Source: Microbispora rosea subsp. aerata (GTDB taxonomy: Bacteria > Actinomycetota > Actinomycetes > Streptosporangiales > Streptosporangiaceae). Taken from it: DNA of 64,000 nt. Below, piece by piece: positions 42,411 through 50,804 of this stretch (the first letter of the stretch is position 1; the number at the start of each line of letters is the position of its first letter). The notes below the pieces were generated by a model. The model worked only from the letters and a program-made list of their open reading frames with translations. It made no database searches and was not told the origin of the DNA. A program made the translations under genes and the position numbers. The stretch is taken from positions 286,252 to 350,251 of the forward strand of contig NZ_BMPY01000001.1 of assembly GCF_014647835.1 (NCBI RefSeq). The letters run 5' to 3'.

Positions 42411-43580
42411 TCACACCGGCGCGGGGAGGTCCGCCGGGCCGGCGAGCGCCTCACGGTGGTCGCCCGGCGTGCCCAGCGCGATCTGGTCGGCCTTGGCCCG
42501 CTTGAGATACAGGTGCGCCGGGTGCTCCCAGGTCATCCCGATGCCGCCGTGGAGCTGCACGCACTCCTCGGCGGCGTGCACCGCCACCGGCCCGCAGTGG
42601 GCCTGCGCCACCGCGACCGCCACCGCCGCCTCGTCGCCGAGCGGCCCCGCGGCCGGCGCCTCCGCCAGGCGGGCCGCCGCGTTGCGGGCCGCCGCCCTGG
42701 CCCCCACGACCTCCAGCCACAGGTCGGCCAGCCGGTGCTTGATCGCCTGGAACGACCCCACGGGCCGGGCGAACTGCTTGCGCTCCTTCACGTACGCGAC
42801 CGTCGTGGTGAGGCACCACTCGGCGACGCCGAGCTGTTCGGAGGCGAGCAGCCCCGCGCCGCGCGCCAGCGCCTCCCACACCCACGGCAGCTCCAGCCCG
42901 TCCGCCTCGGCGACGACCCGCGCCGGGGCCGAGGCGAACTCGACGGTCGCGATGGGCCGGGTCAGGTCGAGCGAGGTGACCGTCGTCACCCGGACGGCCC
43001 CCTCGGCGGCCCCGGGAGCGGCCGGCGACGCCTCGACCGCGCACAGCCCCACGCCGTGCGGCAGCCGTACCGGGACGAGCAGCACGTCGGCGGCCTCCGC
43101 GCCGATCACCCCGGTGACCGTGCCGCTCACCGTGCCGTCCTCGCCGAGGGTCGCCACCGGGGCGGGCGGCGCGTACGGCGAGGCGGCGAACGACACCGCG
43201 AGCGCGGCGGTCGTCTCCCCCTCGGCCAGGCGTCCCAGCAGCTCGCCCGCCACCTGTCCCCCGGCCGTCAGCAGGGCCTGGGTGGCGAGGACCGCGCTGC
43301 TCAGGTACGGCACGGGGGCGGCGGCCCGGCCCAGCTCCTCGAGCACGACGGCCGCCTCACGCGCCGAGGCGCCCGCGCCGCCGAGCTCCTCGGGGACCAG
43401 CAGCCCGGCCACGCCGATGTCGCGGGCCAGCGCCTTCCACAGCTCCGCGTCGTACGGCGGGCCCGACTCGGCCGCACGGGAGGCGCGGTCGAGCACGGCG
43501 GACGGCGGGCACGTGTCGGCGAGCAGGGCGCGCACGGCGGCGCGCAGCTCCTCCTCCACCTCCGTGTACAGCAGCGTCAT
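42411..43580 (-). CDS. Acyl-CoA dehydrogenase (small, divergent subunit type)
   Basis: A 389-residue ACAD-fold flavoprotein. The N-terminal helical domain (YDAELWKALARDIGVAGLLV), the short FAD-binding barrel and the C-terminal helical domain (KQFARPVGSFQAIKHRLADL, VQLHGGIGMTWEHPAHLYLK) are complete, but family-standard catalytic and FAD-loop residues are less conserved than in the partner below. Pairs of unlike ACAD subunits often form alpha2beta2 heterotetramers that act on steroid or branched acyl-CoA. ATG 43580 overlaps the end of the upstream ACAD gene by 4 bp. Confidence 0.85.
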   Translation of the reverse strand: MTLLYTEVEEELRAAVRALLADTCPPSAVLDRASRAAESGPPYDAELWKALARDIGVAGLLVPEELGGAGASAREAAVVLEELGRAAAPVPYLSSAVLATQALLTAGGQVAGELLGRLAEGETTAALAVSFAASPYAPPAPVATLGEDGTVSGTVTGVIGAEAADVLLVPVRLPHGVGLCAVEASPAAPGAAEGAVRVTTVTSLDLTRPIATVEFASAPARVVAEADGLELPWVWEALARGAGLLASEQLGVAEWCLTTTVAYVKERKQFARPVGSFQAIKHRLADLWLEVVGARAAARNAAARLAEAPAAGPLGDEAAVAVAVAQAHCGPVAVHAAEECVQLHGGIGMTWEHPAHLYLKRAKADQIALGTPGDHREALAGPADLPAPV

Positions 43581-44755
43581 CGGGGGAGGTCCTTCCAGGC
43601 GACGTCCTTGTCGGCGCGCGGCTCGGCGGGCAGGCCGAGGACGCGTTCGGCGATGATGTTGCGCAGGATCTCGGACGTGCCGCCCTCGATCGAGTTGCCC
43701 TTGGCGCGCAGGTAGCGGTAGCCCGCCTCGCGGCCGACGAAGTCGACCGTCTCGGGCCTGCGGAACGTCCAGTCGTCGTAGGCCAGGCCGTCCTCGCGGA
43801 GCAGCTCGACCTCCAGGCCCGACAGCTCCTGGTTCAGCCGGGCGAAGGCCAGCTTCATGCCCGACCCCTCCGGCCCGGGATGCCCGGCGGCGAGCTGCTC
43901 GCGCAGCCGTACGGCGGTCAGCCGCATGACCTCCGCGTCCACCCAGAGCTTGAGCAGCCGCTGGTGCAGGTCGTGGGTGCGCAGCTCGGGCCGGGAGCGC
44001 CAGGTCTCGGCGACGACGCTCATCATCGTGCGGCGGCTCGGCGTGCCGCCGATGGCGACCCGCTCGTTCATGAGGGTGGTCTGGGCGACGCGCCAGCCGT
44101 CGCCGACCTCGCCCAGCCGCAGCGAGTCGGGCAGCCGCACCCCGGTGAGGAAGACCTCGTTGAACTCGGCCTCCCCGGTGATCTGGCGCAGCGGGCGCAC
44201 CTCGACGCCGGGGGCGTGCATGTCGCAGATGAAGTACGTCAGCCCGCGGTGCTTGGGCACGTCCGGGTCGGTGCGGGCCACGAGGATGGCCCAGCGCGCG
44301 GTGTGCGCGCTCGACGTCCACACCTTCTGGCCGTCGATCACCCACTCGTCGCCCTCGCGTACGGCGCGGGTGGCCAGCGTGGCGAGGTCGGAACCCGCGC
44401 CGGGCTCGCTGAACAGCTGGCACCACACCTCCTCGCCGGTCCACAGCGGGCGCAGGAAGCGCTTCTTCTGCTCCTCGGTGCCGAAGGCGAGGATCGTGGG
44501 GGCGGCCATGCCGAGGCCGATGCCGATCCGGCCCGGCCGGTTGTCGGGTGTGCCCCGCAGCTCCCGGTCGACCACGGCCTGCAGCTCGCGGGGCGCGCCC
44601 AGCCCGCCGAGGCCCTCGGGGAAGTGCACCCAGGCCAGTCCGGCGTCGAACCGGGCACGCAGGAACTCCAGGCGGTCCGTCGCCGCCGGGTCGTGCTCCG
44701 CGAGGAAGGCTCTGGCGCGCTCGGCGACCGACGCCTCATCCCATGTCACCAGCAC
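43577..44755 (-). CDS. Acyl-CoA dehydrogenase
   Basis: A 392-residue ACAD with FAD-binding motifs CQLFSEPGAGSDLA and WVIDGQKVWTSSAH, the segment VFLTGVRLP, and the C-terminal NSIEGGTSEILRNIIAERVLGL. Start GTG 44755 (or GTG 44749) sits right after GGAG at the stop of the upstream gene, so translation is coupled. With the 42411 gene it could form a heteromeric dehydrogenase; with the phosphotransferase it forms one catabolic operon. Chain specificity cannot be told. Confidence 0.9.
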   Translation of the reverse strand: MLVTWDEASVAERARAFLAEHDPAATDRLEFLRARFDAGLAWVHFPEGLGGLGAPRELQAVVDRELRGTPDNRPGRIGIGLGMAAPTILAFGTEEQKKRFLRPLWTGEEVWCQLFSEPGAGSDLATLATRAVREGDEWVIDGQKVWTSSAHTARWAILVARTDPDVPKHRGLTYFICDMHAPGVEVRPLRQITGEAEFNEVFLTGVRLPDSLRLGEVGDGWRVAQTTLMNERVAIGGTPSRRTMMSVVAETWRSRPELRTHDLHQRLLKLWVDAEVMRLTAVRLREQLAAGHPGPEGSGMKLAFARLNQELSGLEVELLREDGLAYDDWTFRRPETVDFVGREAGYRYLRAKGNSIEGGTSEILRNIIAERVLGLPAEPRADKDVAWKDLPR

Positions 44756-44756
44756 A

Positions 44757-45962
44757 TCACTCCATGTGTTTCTTGAGCTCGCGGTGGGCGAGCGACCGCT
44801 TGTGGACCTCGTCGGGGCCGTCGGCGAACCGCAGCGACCGCGCCCCCGCCCACAGCGCCGCCAGCGGGAAGTCCTGGCTGAGCCCGCCCGCGCCGTGCGC
44901 CTGGATGGCCTTGTCCAGGATCCACTCCACGGTCGCCGGGCAGGCGATCTTGATGGCCTGGATCTCGGTGTGCGCGCCCTTGTTGCCGACCGTGTCCATC
45001 AGCCAGGCCGTCTTCAGCACCAGCAGGCGCAGCTGCTCGATGCGCACCCGCGACTCGGCGATCCAGTCCTGGATCACGCCCTGCCGGGCCAGCGGCGCGC
45101 CGAACGCCTCGCGCGACAGCACCCGGCGGCACATCAGCTCCACCGCCCGCTCGGCCATGCCGATGAGCCGCATGCAGTGGTGGATGCGGCCCGGCCCGAG
45201 CCGCGCCTGGGCGATGGCGAAGCCGCCGCCCTCCTCGCCGATGAGGTTGTCCACCGGCACCCGTACGTCCTCGAACACCACCTCCGAGTGGCCGCCGTGG
45301 TCGGCGTCGTCGTAGCCGAAGACCGTCATGCCGCGCCGTACGGACAGACCGGGGGTGTCGCGCGGGACGAGCACCATGCTCTGCTGGCGGTGCTTGGGCG
45401 CCTGCGGATCGGTCTTGCCCATCACGATGAAGACCTTGCAGTTGGGGTTCATCGCGCCGGTGATGAACCACTTGCGGCCGTTGATGACGTACTCCCCGCC
45501 GTCCCTCCTGATGGAGGTCGCGATGTTCGTCGCGTCGGAGGAGGCCACGTCGGGCTCGGTCATCGCGAAGGCCGACCTGATCTCGCCGGCCAGCAGCGGC
45601 TCCAGGAATTCCTTGCGCTGCCACTCGCTGCCGAACTCCGCCAGCACCTCCATGTTGCCGGTGTCCGGGGCGGCGCAGTTGGTGGCGGGCGGCGCGATGG
45701 CGGGCGACCTGCCCATGATCTCGGCGAGCGGGGCGTACTGCAGATTGGTCAGGCCGGCGCCGTGCTCGCCGGGGAGGAACAGGTTCCACAGGCCGCGCGA
45801 GCGGGCCTCGGCCTTGAGGTCCTCCAGCAGCGGCGGCGGGCTCCACCCGCCGGCGGCGGCCTGTTCGTGGAAGGCGTGCTCGACGGGGTAGACGCACTCG
45901 TCCATGAAGGCGAGCAATCGCTCCCGGTAGCACTCCGTGGTCGCGTCGAACGCGAAGTCCAT
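44757..45962 (-). CDS. Acyl-CoA dehydrogenase, ACAD10/11 C-terminal type
   Basis: A 401-residue ACAD most like the C-terminal half of mammalian ACAD10/ACAD11: [60 protein letters not shown] and [15 protein letters not shown]. The catalytic region and the C-terminal FAD contact are complete. The gene starts exactly where the phosphotransferase gene stops. In ACAD10/11 these two activities are one polypeptide that handles 4-hydroxyacyl-CoAs through a phosphorylated intermediate, so a similar two-step reaction is likely here. Confidence 0.88.
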   Translation of the reverse strand: MDFAFDATTECYRERLLAFMDECVYPVEHAFHEQAAAGGWSPPPLLEDLKAEARSRGLWNLFLPGEHGAGLTNLQYAPLAEIMGRSPAIAPPATNCAAPDTGNMEVLAEFGSEWQRKEFLEPLLAGEIRSAFAMTEPDVASSDATNIATSIRRDGGEYVINGRKWFITGAMNPNCKVFIVMGKTDPQAPKHRQQSMVLVPRDTPGLSVRRGMTVFGYDDADHGGHSEVVFEDVRVPVDNLIGEEGGGFAIAQARLGPGRIHHCMRLIGMAERAVELMCRRVLSREAFGAPLARQGVIQDWIAESRVRIEQLRLLVLKTAWLMDTVGNKGAHTEIQAIKIACPATVEWILDKAIQAHGAGGLSQDFPLAALWAGARSLRFADGPDEVHKRSLAHRELKKHME

Positions 45963-46912
45963 CAGACCTCCATCAGCCCGCGGGCGACGAGCGGGGCGAC
46001 GTGGTCGCCGACCTCGGCGAAGCCCTCCCCCACCGTGAGCCCCTTCGTGTATCGGAAATGGATGCCCTCGGCGATCACCGCGAGCTTGAAGCAGGCGAGG
46101 CCGATGTACCAGCCGAGCCGGGACAGGTCGCGGCCGGCCGCCTCCTCGTAGTGCGCGGCCAGCTCGGAGCCGGGCGGCGCCTCGCCCGCCTCCTCGCGGT
46201 CGAGCGAGGCGAACTCGCCGTACAGGAGGAACAGCGCCAGGTCGGTGAGCGGGTCGCCGAGCGTGGACATCTCCCAGTCGAGCACGGCCCGCACCCGGCC
46301 GTCGGCGATCAGCGTGTTGCCCAGCTTGAAGTCGCCGTGCACGATCGCCGGCTTGCCGGAGGCCGGCACGTCGCGGGCGAGCCGCTCGTAGAGGTCGTCG
46401 ATGCCGGGGACCTCGCGGCTGCGCGAGGCGTCGAGCTGCCGCTTCCACCGGGCGATTTGCCGCTCCAGGAAGCCGTCGGGCCTGCCGAAGTCGCCGAGGC
46501 CCACGCTCTCGGGGATGATCGAGTGGAGCGCGGCCAGCACGTCGACCAGCCCGTGGGCGAGATCGGGGGTGAGCGGCGGCTGCCCGCCCTCGACGTACTC
46601 CATGACGTAGAAGGGCGCGCCGAGGACCGCCTCGTCCCGGCACAGGTGGTAGGTGCGCGGCACGGGGACGCCGGTGTCCTGGAGCGCGCTCATGACCCGG
46701 TGTTCGCGGCCCATGTCGTGCGCCGTCGCCAGGACGTGCCCGAGGGGCGGCCGCCGCACGACGTAGGCGCTCTTGCCATCTCTGACGACGTACGTCAGGT
46801 TGGACTTGCCGCCCACGATCAGCTCGGCGGTGAGCGGCCCTTCGGTCAGCCCCTCGCGCCGCAGGTGCTCGGCGAGGCGGGTGAGGTCGAGGCCGGGCGG
46901 GTCAGCGGTCAC
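45962..46912 (-). CDS. Phosphotransferase (APH fold), ACAD10/11 N-terminal type
   Basis: A 316-residue aminoglycoside-phosphotransferase-fold kinase with [16 protein letters not shown] (nucleotide loop), YVVRRPPLG (Lys region), catalytic loop [13 protein letters not shown] and metal-binding [18 protein letters not shown]. This variant (WEMSTLGDP) is the ACAD10/11 kinase type, thought to phosphorylate 4-hydroxyacyl-CoA. The GTG start at 46912 lies only about 11 nt from the TetR operator, so the mRNA may have a very short or no leader. First gene of the operon. Confidence 0.9.
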   Translation of the reverse strand: MTADPPGLDLTRLAEHLRREGLTEGPLTAELIVGGKSNLTYVVRDGKSAYVVRRPPLGHVLATAHDMGREHRVMSALQDTGVPVPRTYHLCRDEAVLGAPFYVMEYVEGGQPPLTPDLAHGLVDVLAALHSIIPESVGLGDFGRPDGFLERQIARWKRQLDASRSREVPGIDDLYERLARDVPASGKPAIVHGDFKLGNTLIADGRVRAVLDWEMSTLGDPLTDLALFLLYGEFASLDREEAGEAPPGSELAAHYEEAAGRDLSRLGWYIGLACFKLAVIAEGIHFRYTKGLTVGEGFAEVGDHVAPLVARGLMEV

Positions 46913-46921
46913 GGACGAAGG

Positions 46922-46939
46922 ATACCGACCAGCCGGTAT
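46922..46939. promoter_or_regulatory. TetR operator of the phosphotransferase/acyl-CoA dehydrogenase operon
   Basis: ATACCG-ACCAGC-CGGTAT; the core ACCGACCAGCCGGTATG differs by one base from the site upstream of the TetR gene at 41734. It lies directly ahead of GTG 46912, where bound repressor would block transcription. Confidence 0.75.
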
Positions 46940-47040
46940 GTATGTCGACGGTATGTGAATCGGCGCGGTGAAGTGGTCGCCGCCGATCGGCCCCGAGTGG
47001 CCATCGGCCCGCGCCGTACGCCGTCGCTAACGTCGGGCGC

Positions 47041-47619
47041 ATGACCGCGAAGATGCCCGCGCCGGCCGTGCTCGACGGTCGCGTCGTACGCCTGGAGCCG
47101 CTCGCCCTCGCCCACGTGCCCGATCTGTTCCTCGTGGCACGGGACGCGGAGATCTGGCGTCACCGGCCGGAGCCCATGCCGGAGGCCGAGGAGGACATGC
47201 GCCGCCTGGTCGGCAGGCTGGTCGCCGACCCGCGCACCACGCAGTTCGCGGTGATCTTCAAGGAGACGGGCCGGGCGATCGGCTCGACCGGCTACTGGGA
47301 CGTCGGCGGCTTCGACGAGAGCGTGGAGATCGGCTCCACGTGGTACGGCAGGGCCTACTGGCGCACCGCCGTCAACACCGAGTGCAAGGTGCTGCTGCTC
47401 GACCACGCCTTCGCCCTGGGGTTCGTCCGCGTGGTGCTGAAGACCGACATCCGCAACCTGCGGTCGCAGGCGGCCATCGAGCGCATCGGCGGCGTGCGGG
47501 AGGGCGTGCTCCGGCGGCAGTACCGCCGCGCGGACGGCACCTGGCGCGACAGCCCCCTCTACTCGATCCTCGACGACGAGTGGCCCGCGCATCGCGCCCG
47601 CCTGCTGGCCCCCCGCTGA
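47041..47619 (+). CDS. GNAT-family N-acetyltransferase (RimJ/RimL type)
   Basis: A 192-residue acetyltransferase. The N-terminal GRVVRLEPLALAHVPDLFLV, the strand IGSTGYWD, the block WRTAVNTECKVLLLDHAFAL for acetyl-CoA binding, and VLKTDIRNLRSQAAIERIGG are typical. It could acetylate a ribosomal protein, amino acid or drug; not determinable. It is divergent from the phosphotransferase operon and converges on the TetR gene at 47634. Confidence 0.87.
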   Translation: MTAKMPAPAVLDGRVVRLEPLALAHVPDLFLVARDAEIWRHRPEPMPEAEEDMRRLVGRLVADPRTTQFAVIFKETGRAIGSTGYWDVGGFDESVEIGSTWYGRAYWRTAVNTECKVLLLDHAFALGFVRVVLKTDIRNLRSQAAIERIGGVREGVLRRQYRRADGTWRDSPLYSILDDEWPAHRARLLAPR

Positions 47620-47633
47620 GTCACACCGCCCGA

Positions 47634-48218
47634 TCAGGACGTGGCGGCGATGCGCAGGAGCTCCCGGAAGGCGGCGTTCAGATCCTCCAGGGACGGCACG
47701 CCGCCCGCGCCGGCGACCGCGTCGAACATCAGCCCCTCGACGTAGGCGACCATCTGGCGGCCGTGCCGTTCCGGGTCGGGCGAGCCCACGGCGGCCAGCA
47801 CCGCCGTGGCGAGCTCGCGGAAGCGGCGCCCCACCTCGTCGTAGACCTTGCGCAGCTCCGGCCGCCGGGTCGCCTCCATGGCCAGCTCGTAACGCGCGAT
47901 CGTGGTCTCCCGGTGCACGGTGACCGCCGCGTACGTCATCCTCGCCAGGAGATCCGCCACCTCACACGGGTCCCGGGACATCACGGCGCCGGGTGTCGTG
48001 GCGGCGGCGAAGACGGCTTCCTCGCGCTCGGTGAGCCGGGCCAGCGTGAGCTCAAGCAGCGCCGCGCGCGTGCGCGCGTGGTTCGAGGTGGACCCCGGCG
48101 GCAGTCCGGCGGCCTCGTCGACCGCTCTGTGGGTGAGGCCGCGCATCCCCCGCTCGGCCAGGATCGCGATGGCCGCGTCGGCGACGAGCGTTGCCCGCTG
48201 ACTTCGCACCCCTCTCAT
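47634..48218 (-). CDS. TetR-family transcriptional regulator
   Basis: A 194-residue TetR protein with the HTH at about residues 8-55 (AIAILAERGMRGLTHRAVDE, then AAGLPPGSTSNHARTRAALL). The ligand domain includes a C-terminal TetR-type helix pair. Two identical-pattern palindromes in the 60 bp between it and the divergent FAD monooxygenase strongly suggest it represses both genes. The inducer is probably the monooxygenase substrate. Confidence 0.9.
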   Translation of the reverse strand: MRGVRSQRATLVADAAIAILAERGMRGLTHRAVDEAAGLPPGSTSNHARTRAALLELTLARLTEREEAVFAAATTPGAVMSRDPCEVADLLARMTYAAVTVHRETTIARYELAMEATRRPELRKVYDEVGRRFRELATAVLAAVGSPDPERHGRQMVAYVEGLMFDAVAGAGGVPSLEDLNAAFRELLRIAATS

Positions 48219-48229
48219 CGTAGTGACGG

Positions 48230-48263
48230 ACTACAGGTGTAGTACGGTAACTACAGATGTAGT
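48230..48263. promoter_or_regulatory. Twin TetR operators
   Basis: ACTACAGGTGTAGT (48230-48243) and ACTACAGATGTAGT (48250-48263) repeat with centres exactly 20 bp apart, two helical turns, between the divergent TetR and monooxygenase genes. Two dimers could bind side by side on one face of the DNA. Confidence 0.8.
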
Positions 48264-48278
48264 GAGAGGGAGGCGCTT

Positions 48279-49418
48279 ATGTCGCGTGCGGTGGTGATCG
48301 GAGCGGGCATCGGCGGGCTGACGGCGGCCCTCGCCCTGGCGGGCAAGGGATGGTCGGTGACCGTCCTGGAACAGGCGGCGTCGATCGAGCCGGTGGGCGC
48401 CGGGCTCGCGATCGCGCCCAACGCGCTCAAGGCGCTCGACGTCGTCGGCGCCGGCGACGAGGTCAGGAAGCTCTCGGCGATCCAGGGCCGCAGCGGCATC
48501 CGGGTGCCGGACGGCCGATGGCTGTCGCAGACCACCGCCGAGGCGGCCGCCGCCCGATATGGCGACCCGATCGTGCTGCTCACCCGGTCGGCGCTGGTCG
48601 GCATCCTCGCCGAACGGCTGCCGCGGGGCGCGTTGCGGCTGAACGCGCGGGTCGAGTCGGTGGACCCGGCGACCGGCCGCGTCACCCTGCCGGGGACCGC
48701 GGAGACGATCGACGCCGATCTGGTCGTGGCGGCCGACGGGATCTGGTCACGTGTCCGCACGGCGCTGTTTCCCCGGCATCCCGGACCGGCCTACGCGGGC
48801 GTGACGAGCTGGCGGGCCATCGTCTCGCTGCCCGGGGTGACCGGCGCATCGGAGACCTGGGGGAAAGGGCTGATCTTCGGGGTCACGCCGCTCGCGGGCG
48901 GCCAGGTGTACTGCTACGCCACCGCGACGGTCCCGGCGGGCCTGCGCGCGGCGGACGAGAAGGACGAACTGGTCCGGCTGTTCGGCGGCTGGCACGACCC
49001 GATCCCCGCGCTGCTGGCCGCCGCGGACCCCGCGGCCGTGCTCCGCCACGACATCTACTGCCTCGACACCCCGCTGCCCGCCTTCCACGCGGGGCGGGTC
49101 GCGCTGCTGGGCGACGCGGCGCACGCCATGACGCCGAACCTCGGGCAGGGGGCCTGCCAGGCGATGGAGGACGCCGTCGTGCTCGCCGAGCGCGTGTCGT
49201 CCCACGCCGGCCTCGCCTCGGGGCTGGCCGCCTACAGCCGCGAACGCTTCGCGCGGACCCTGCCGATCGTCCGGAGGTCGCGGACGATCTGCCGGCTCAC
49301 CCGGTGGCGCAACCCGCTGGCGGTGGCCCTGCGCGACGGCGCGATGCGCGCGGCGGGCCGGCTCGGGCCCAACGTCGCGCTGCGCCAGGGCGACCAGGTC
49401 TTCGTCTGGTCGCCCTGA
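48279..49418 (+). CDS. FAD-dependent monooxygenase (salicylate/PHBH type)
   Basis: A 379-residue class A flavoprotein monooxygenase. The FAD-binding GAGIGGLTAALALAGKGWSV is at residues 8-27, the DG motif VVAADGIWSRVR is near 153, and LLGDAAHAMTPNLGQGACQA is near 280. These use NAD(P)H and O2 to hydroxylate aromatics or tetracycline-like drugs. ATG 48279 is preceded by AGGGAGG. It is probably induced when the neighbouring TetR leaves the twin operators. Substrate unknown. Confidence 0.9.
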   Translation: MSRAVVIGAGIGGLTAALALAGKGWSVTVLEQAASIEPVGAGLAIAPNALKALDVVGAGDEVRKLSAIQGRSGIRVPDGRWLSQTTAEAAAARYGDPIVLLTRSALVGILAERLPRGALRLNARVESVDPATGRVTLPGTAETIDADLVVAADGIWSRVRTALFPRHPGPAYAGVTSWRAIVSLPGVTGASETWGKGLIFGVTPLAGGQVYCYATATVPAGLRAADEKDELVRLFGGWHDPIPALLAAADPAAVLRHDIYCLDTPLPAFHAGRVALLGDAAHAMTPNLGQGACQAMEDAVVLAERVSSHAGLASGLAAYSRERFARTLPIVRRSRTICRLTRWRNPLAVALRDGAMRAAGRLGPNVALRQGDQVFVWSP

Positions 49419-49433
49419 CGATCGCCGCGCCGG

Positions 49434-50321
49434 TCAGGCCGCCTTCGACGCGGGCAGCGGATCGTCGGCCCGGTCCGGCCCGGCCGGTGCGGCGGCGCGC
49501 CTGCCGTGATCGGGGGCGAGGCGGCCGAGCGTGATCGTCCCGGCGATCAGCAGCACGGCCGACAGCAGCGCCGGGACCACCTTGCCCGCCTCGGTGGGCA
49601 GCGGCTCGCCCAGCAGCAGGGCCCCGGCGGCGACCGAGGTGATGGGGTCCACGACCTGGACCACCGCGTACGCGATGCCGAAGTAGCCCACGGCGTACGA
49701 CTTCTGCAGCAGCACGATGGCGCAGACCAGCAGCACCGGGATGGCCAGGGTGAACCAGTGCGCCAGGCGGCTGAGGTCCCCTTCGAGCCCGCCGCCGACC
49801 ACCCGGACGAACGTGGACACGGTCGCGGTGACCGCGCCGGCGCCGATCGCCATCAGCAGCGCCTTCGCCGGGCCCCGTGCCCAGCGGGCCGCGGTGAACG
49901 TGACGGCCACCACCAGGCCGATGCAGCCGATCAGCGCGACGGCGTGCGCGTCAGACAGGACGGGGGTCACGTTGTGCGCCGGGACCAGCAGCATCAGGCC
50001 GAGCAGGCCCACCGCCACCGCGATCGAGCCGACGATCTCGGCCCGGCGAGGGCGCCTGCCGTGCAGCGCCGCGGCGAGGGGCACCGCGAAGACGAGCGTC
50101 GCCACGCTCACGGGCTGCACGACGACCAGCGGGGCCACGCTGAGCGCCACCGCGTGCAGGGACGCCCCGGCGAAACCGATGACCCCGCCGATCCACCAGC
50201 GGGGTCTTCTGACGAGGGCGAGGGTCGCCCCCTCGCTCACCGCTTCGAACTGCTGCAGCGCCGCGCCCAGGGCGTAGCCCAGCGCGCCGACGAGTGCGAC
50301 GGCCACTCCCACCCAGGTCAT
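49434..50321 (-). CDS. DMT-superfamily (EamA-like) transporter
   Basis: A 295-residue membrane protein with about nine to ten hydrophobic helices in two halves. It starts MTWVGVAVALVGALGYALGA and includes AVVQVVDPITSVAAGALLLGEPLP, the EamA hallmark near the last helices. Family members export metabolites or drugs. ATG 50321 is chosen; upstream in-frame sequence is not hydrophobic and lacks a ribosome site. The C-terminal 30 residues are polar and cytoplasmic. Confidence 0.85.
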   Translation of the reverse strand: MTWVGVAVALVGALGYALGAALQQFEAVSEGATLALVRRPRWWIGGVIGFAGASLHAVALSVAPLVVVQPVSVATLVFAVPLAAALHGRRPRRAEIVGSIAVAVGLLGLMLLVPAHNVTPVLSDAHAVALIGCIGLVVAVTFTAARWARGPAKALLMAIGAGAVTATVSTFVRVVGGGLEGDLSRLAHWFTLAIPVLLVCAIVLLQKSYAVGYFGIAYAVVQVVDPITSVAAGALLLGEPLPTEAGKVVPALLSAVLLIAGTITLGRLAPDHGRRAAAPAGPDRADDPLPASKAA

Positions 50322-50493
50322 GCGCGCCCGCCGGTGTGTTGAGAAAGCACCACGCAAGCTTAGTGGGGCTCCGCACACGTCACGGGCATACGCGCCGCAA
50401 GCGCGGCTTTCCGGGCATGTCGAAAAGCCCGGGGGCGACGCGGGCCGCCGGCGTCGCCAGGCGAGCCCTGGCCGCCTCACGGCCTCTCCGGGT

Positions 50494-50697
50494 TCACCGC
50501 CTCTCCGGGCACACGCAGAAGAGGTGGCCCTCGGGGTCGGCGAGCACCACCCAGTCGCCGGGCTGGAACTCCGGCTTGGTCGCGCCGAGCGCGACGTACT
50601 CCTCCACCGCCTTGGCCACGTCGGGCACCCGGAAGTCGAGATGGAACTGCTTGTCCGGGCCGGGCCAGGAGGGGGCGGCCGTCATCCTCGCGCGCAT
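50494..50697 (-). pseudogene. Truncated VOC (glyoxalase-like) protein
   Basis: A 67-residue frame encodes only the second half of a glyoxalase-like VOC protein: KQFHLDFRVPDVAKAVEEYV, then GDWVVLADPEGHLFCVCPE. The normal family length is 115-125 residues with two beta-alpha-beta-beta-beta units; one unit is missing. It has an ATG but no clear ribosome site. Probably a remnant. Confidence 0.65.
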
Positions 50698-50804
50698 ACC
50701 TGTCAGAGAGTGTCAGGTATGTGCACCGCGGAAATCGGCGCCGATGATGGGACCATGAACCGGGCATGTGGAATCAGTCCGGCAGGTGACTCGTTGGAGC
50801 GGAT

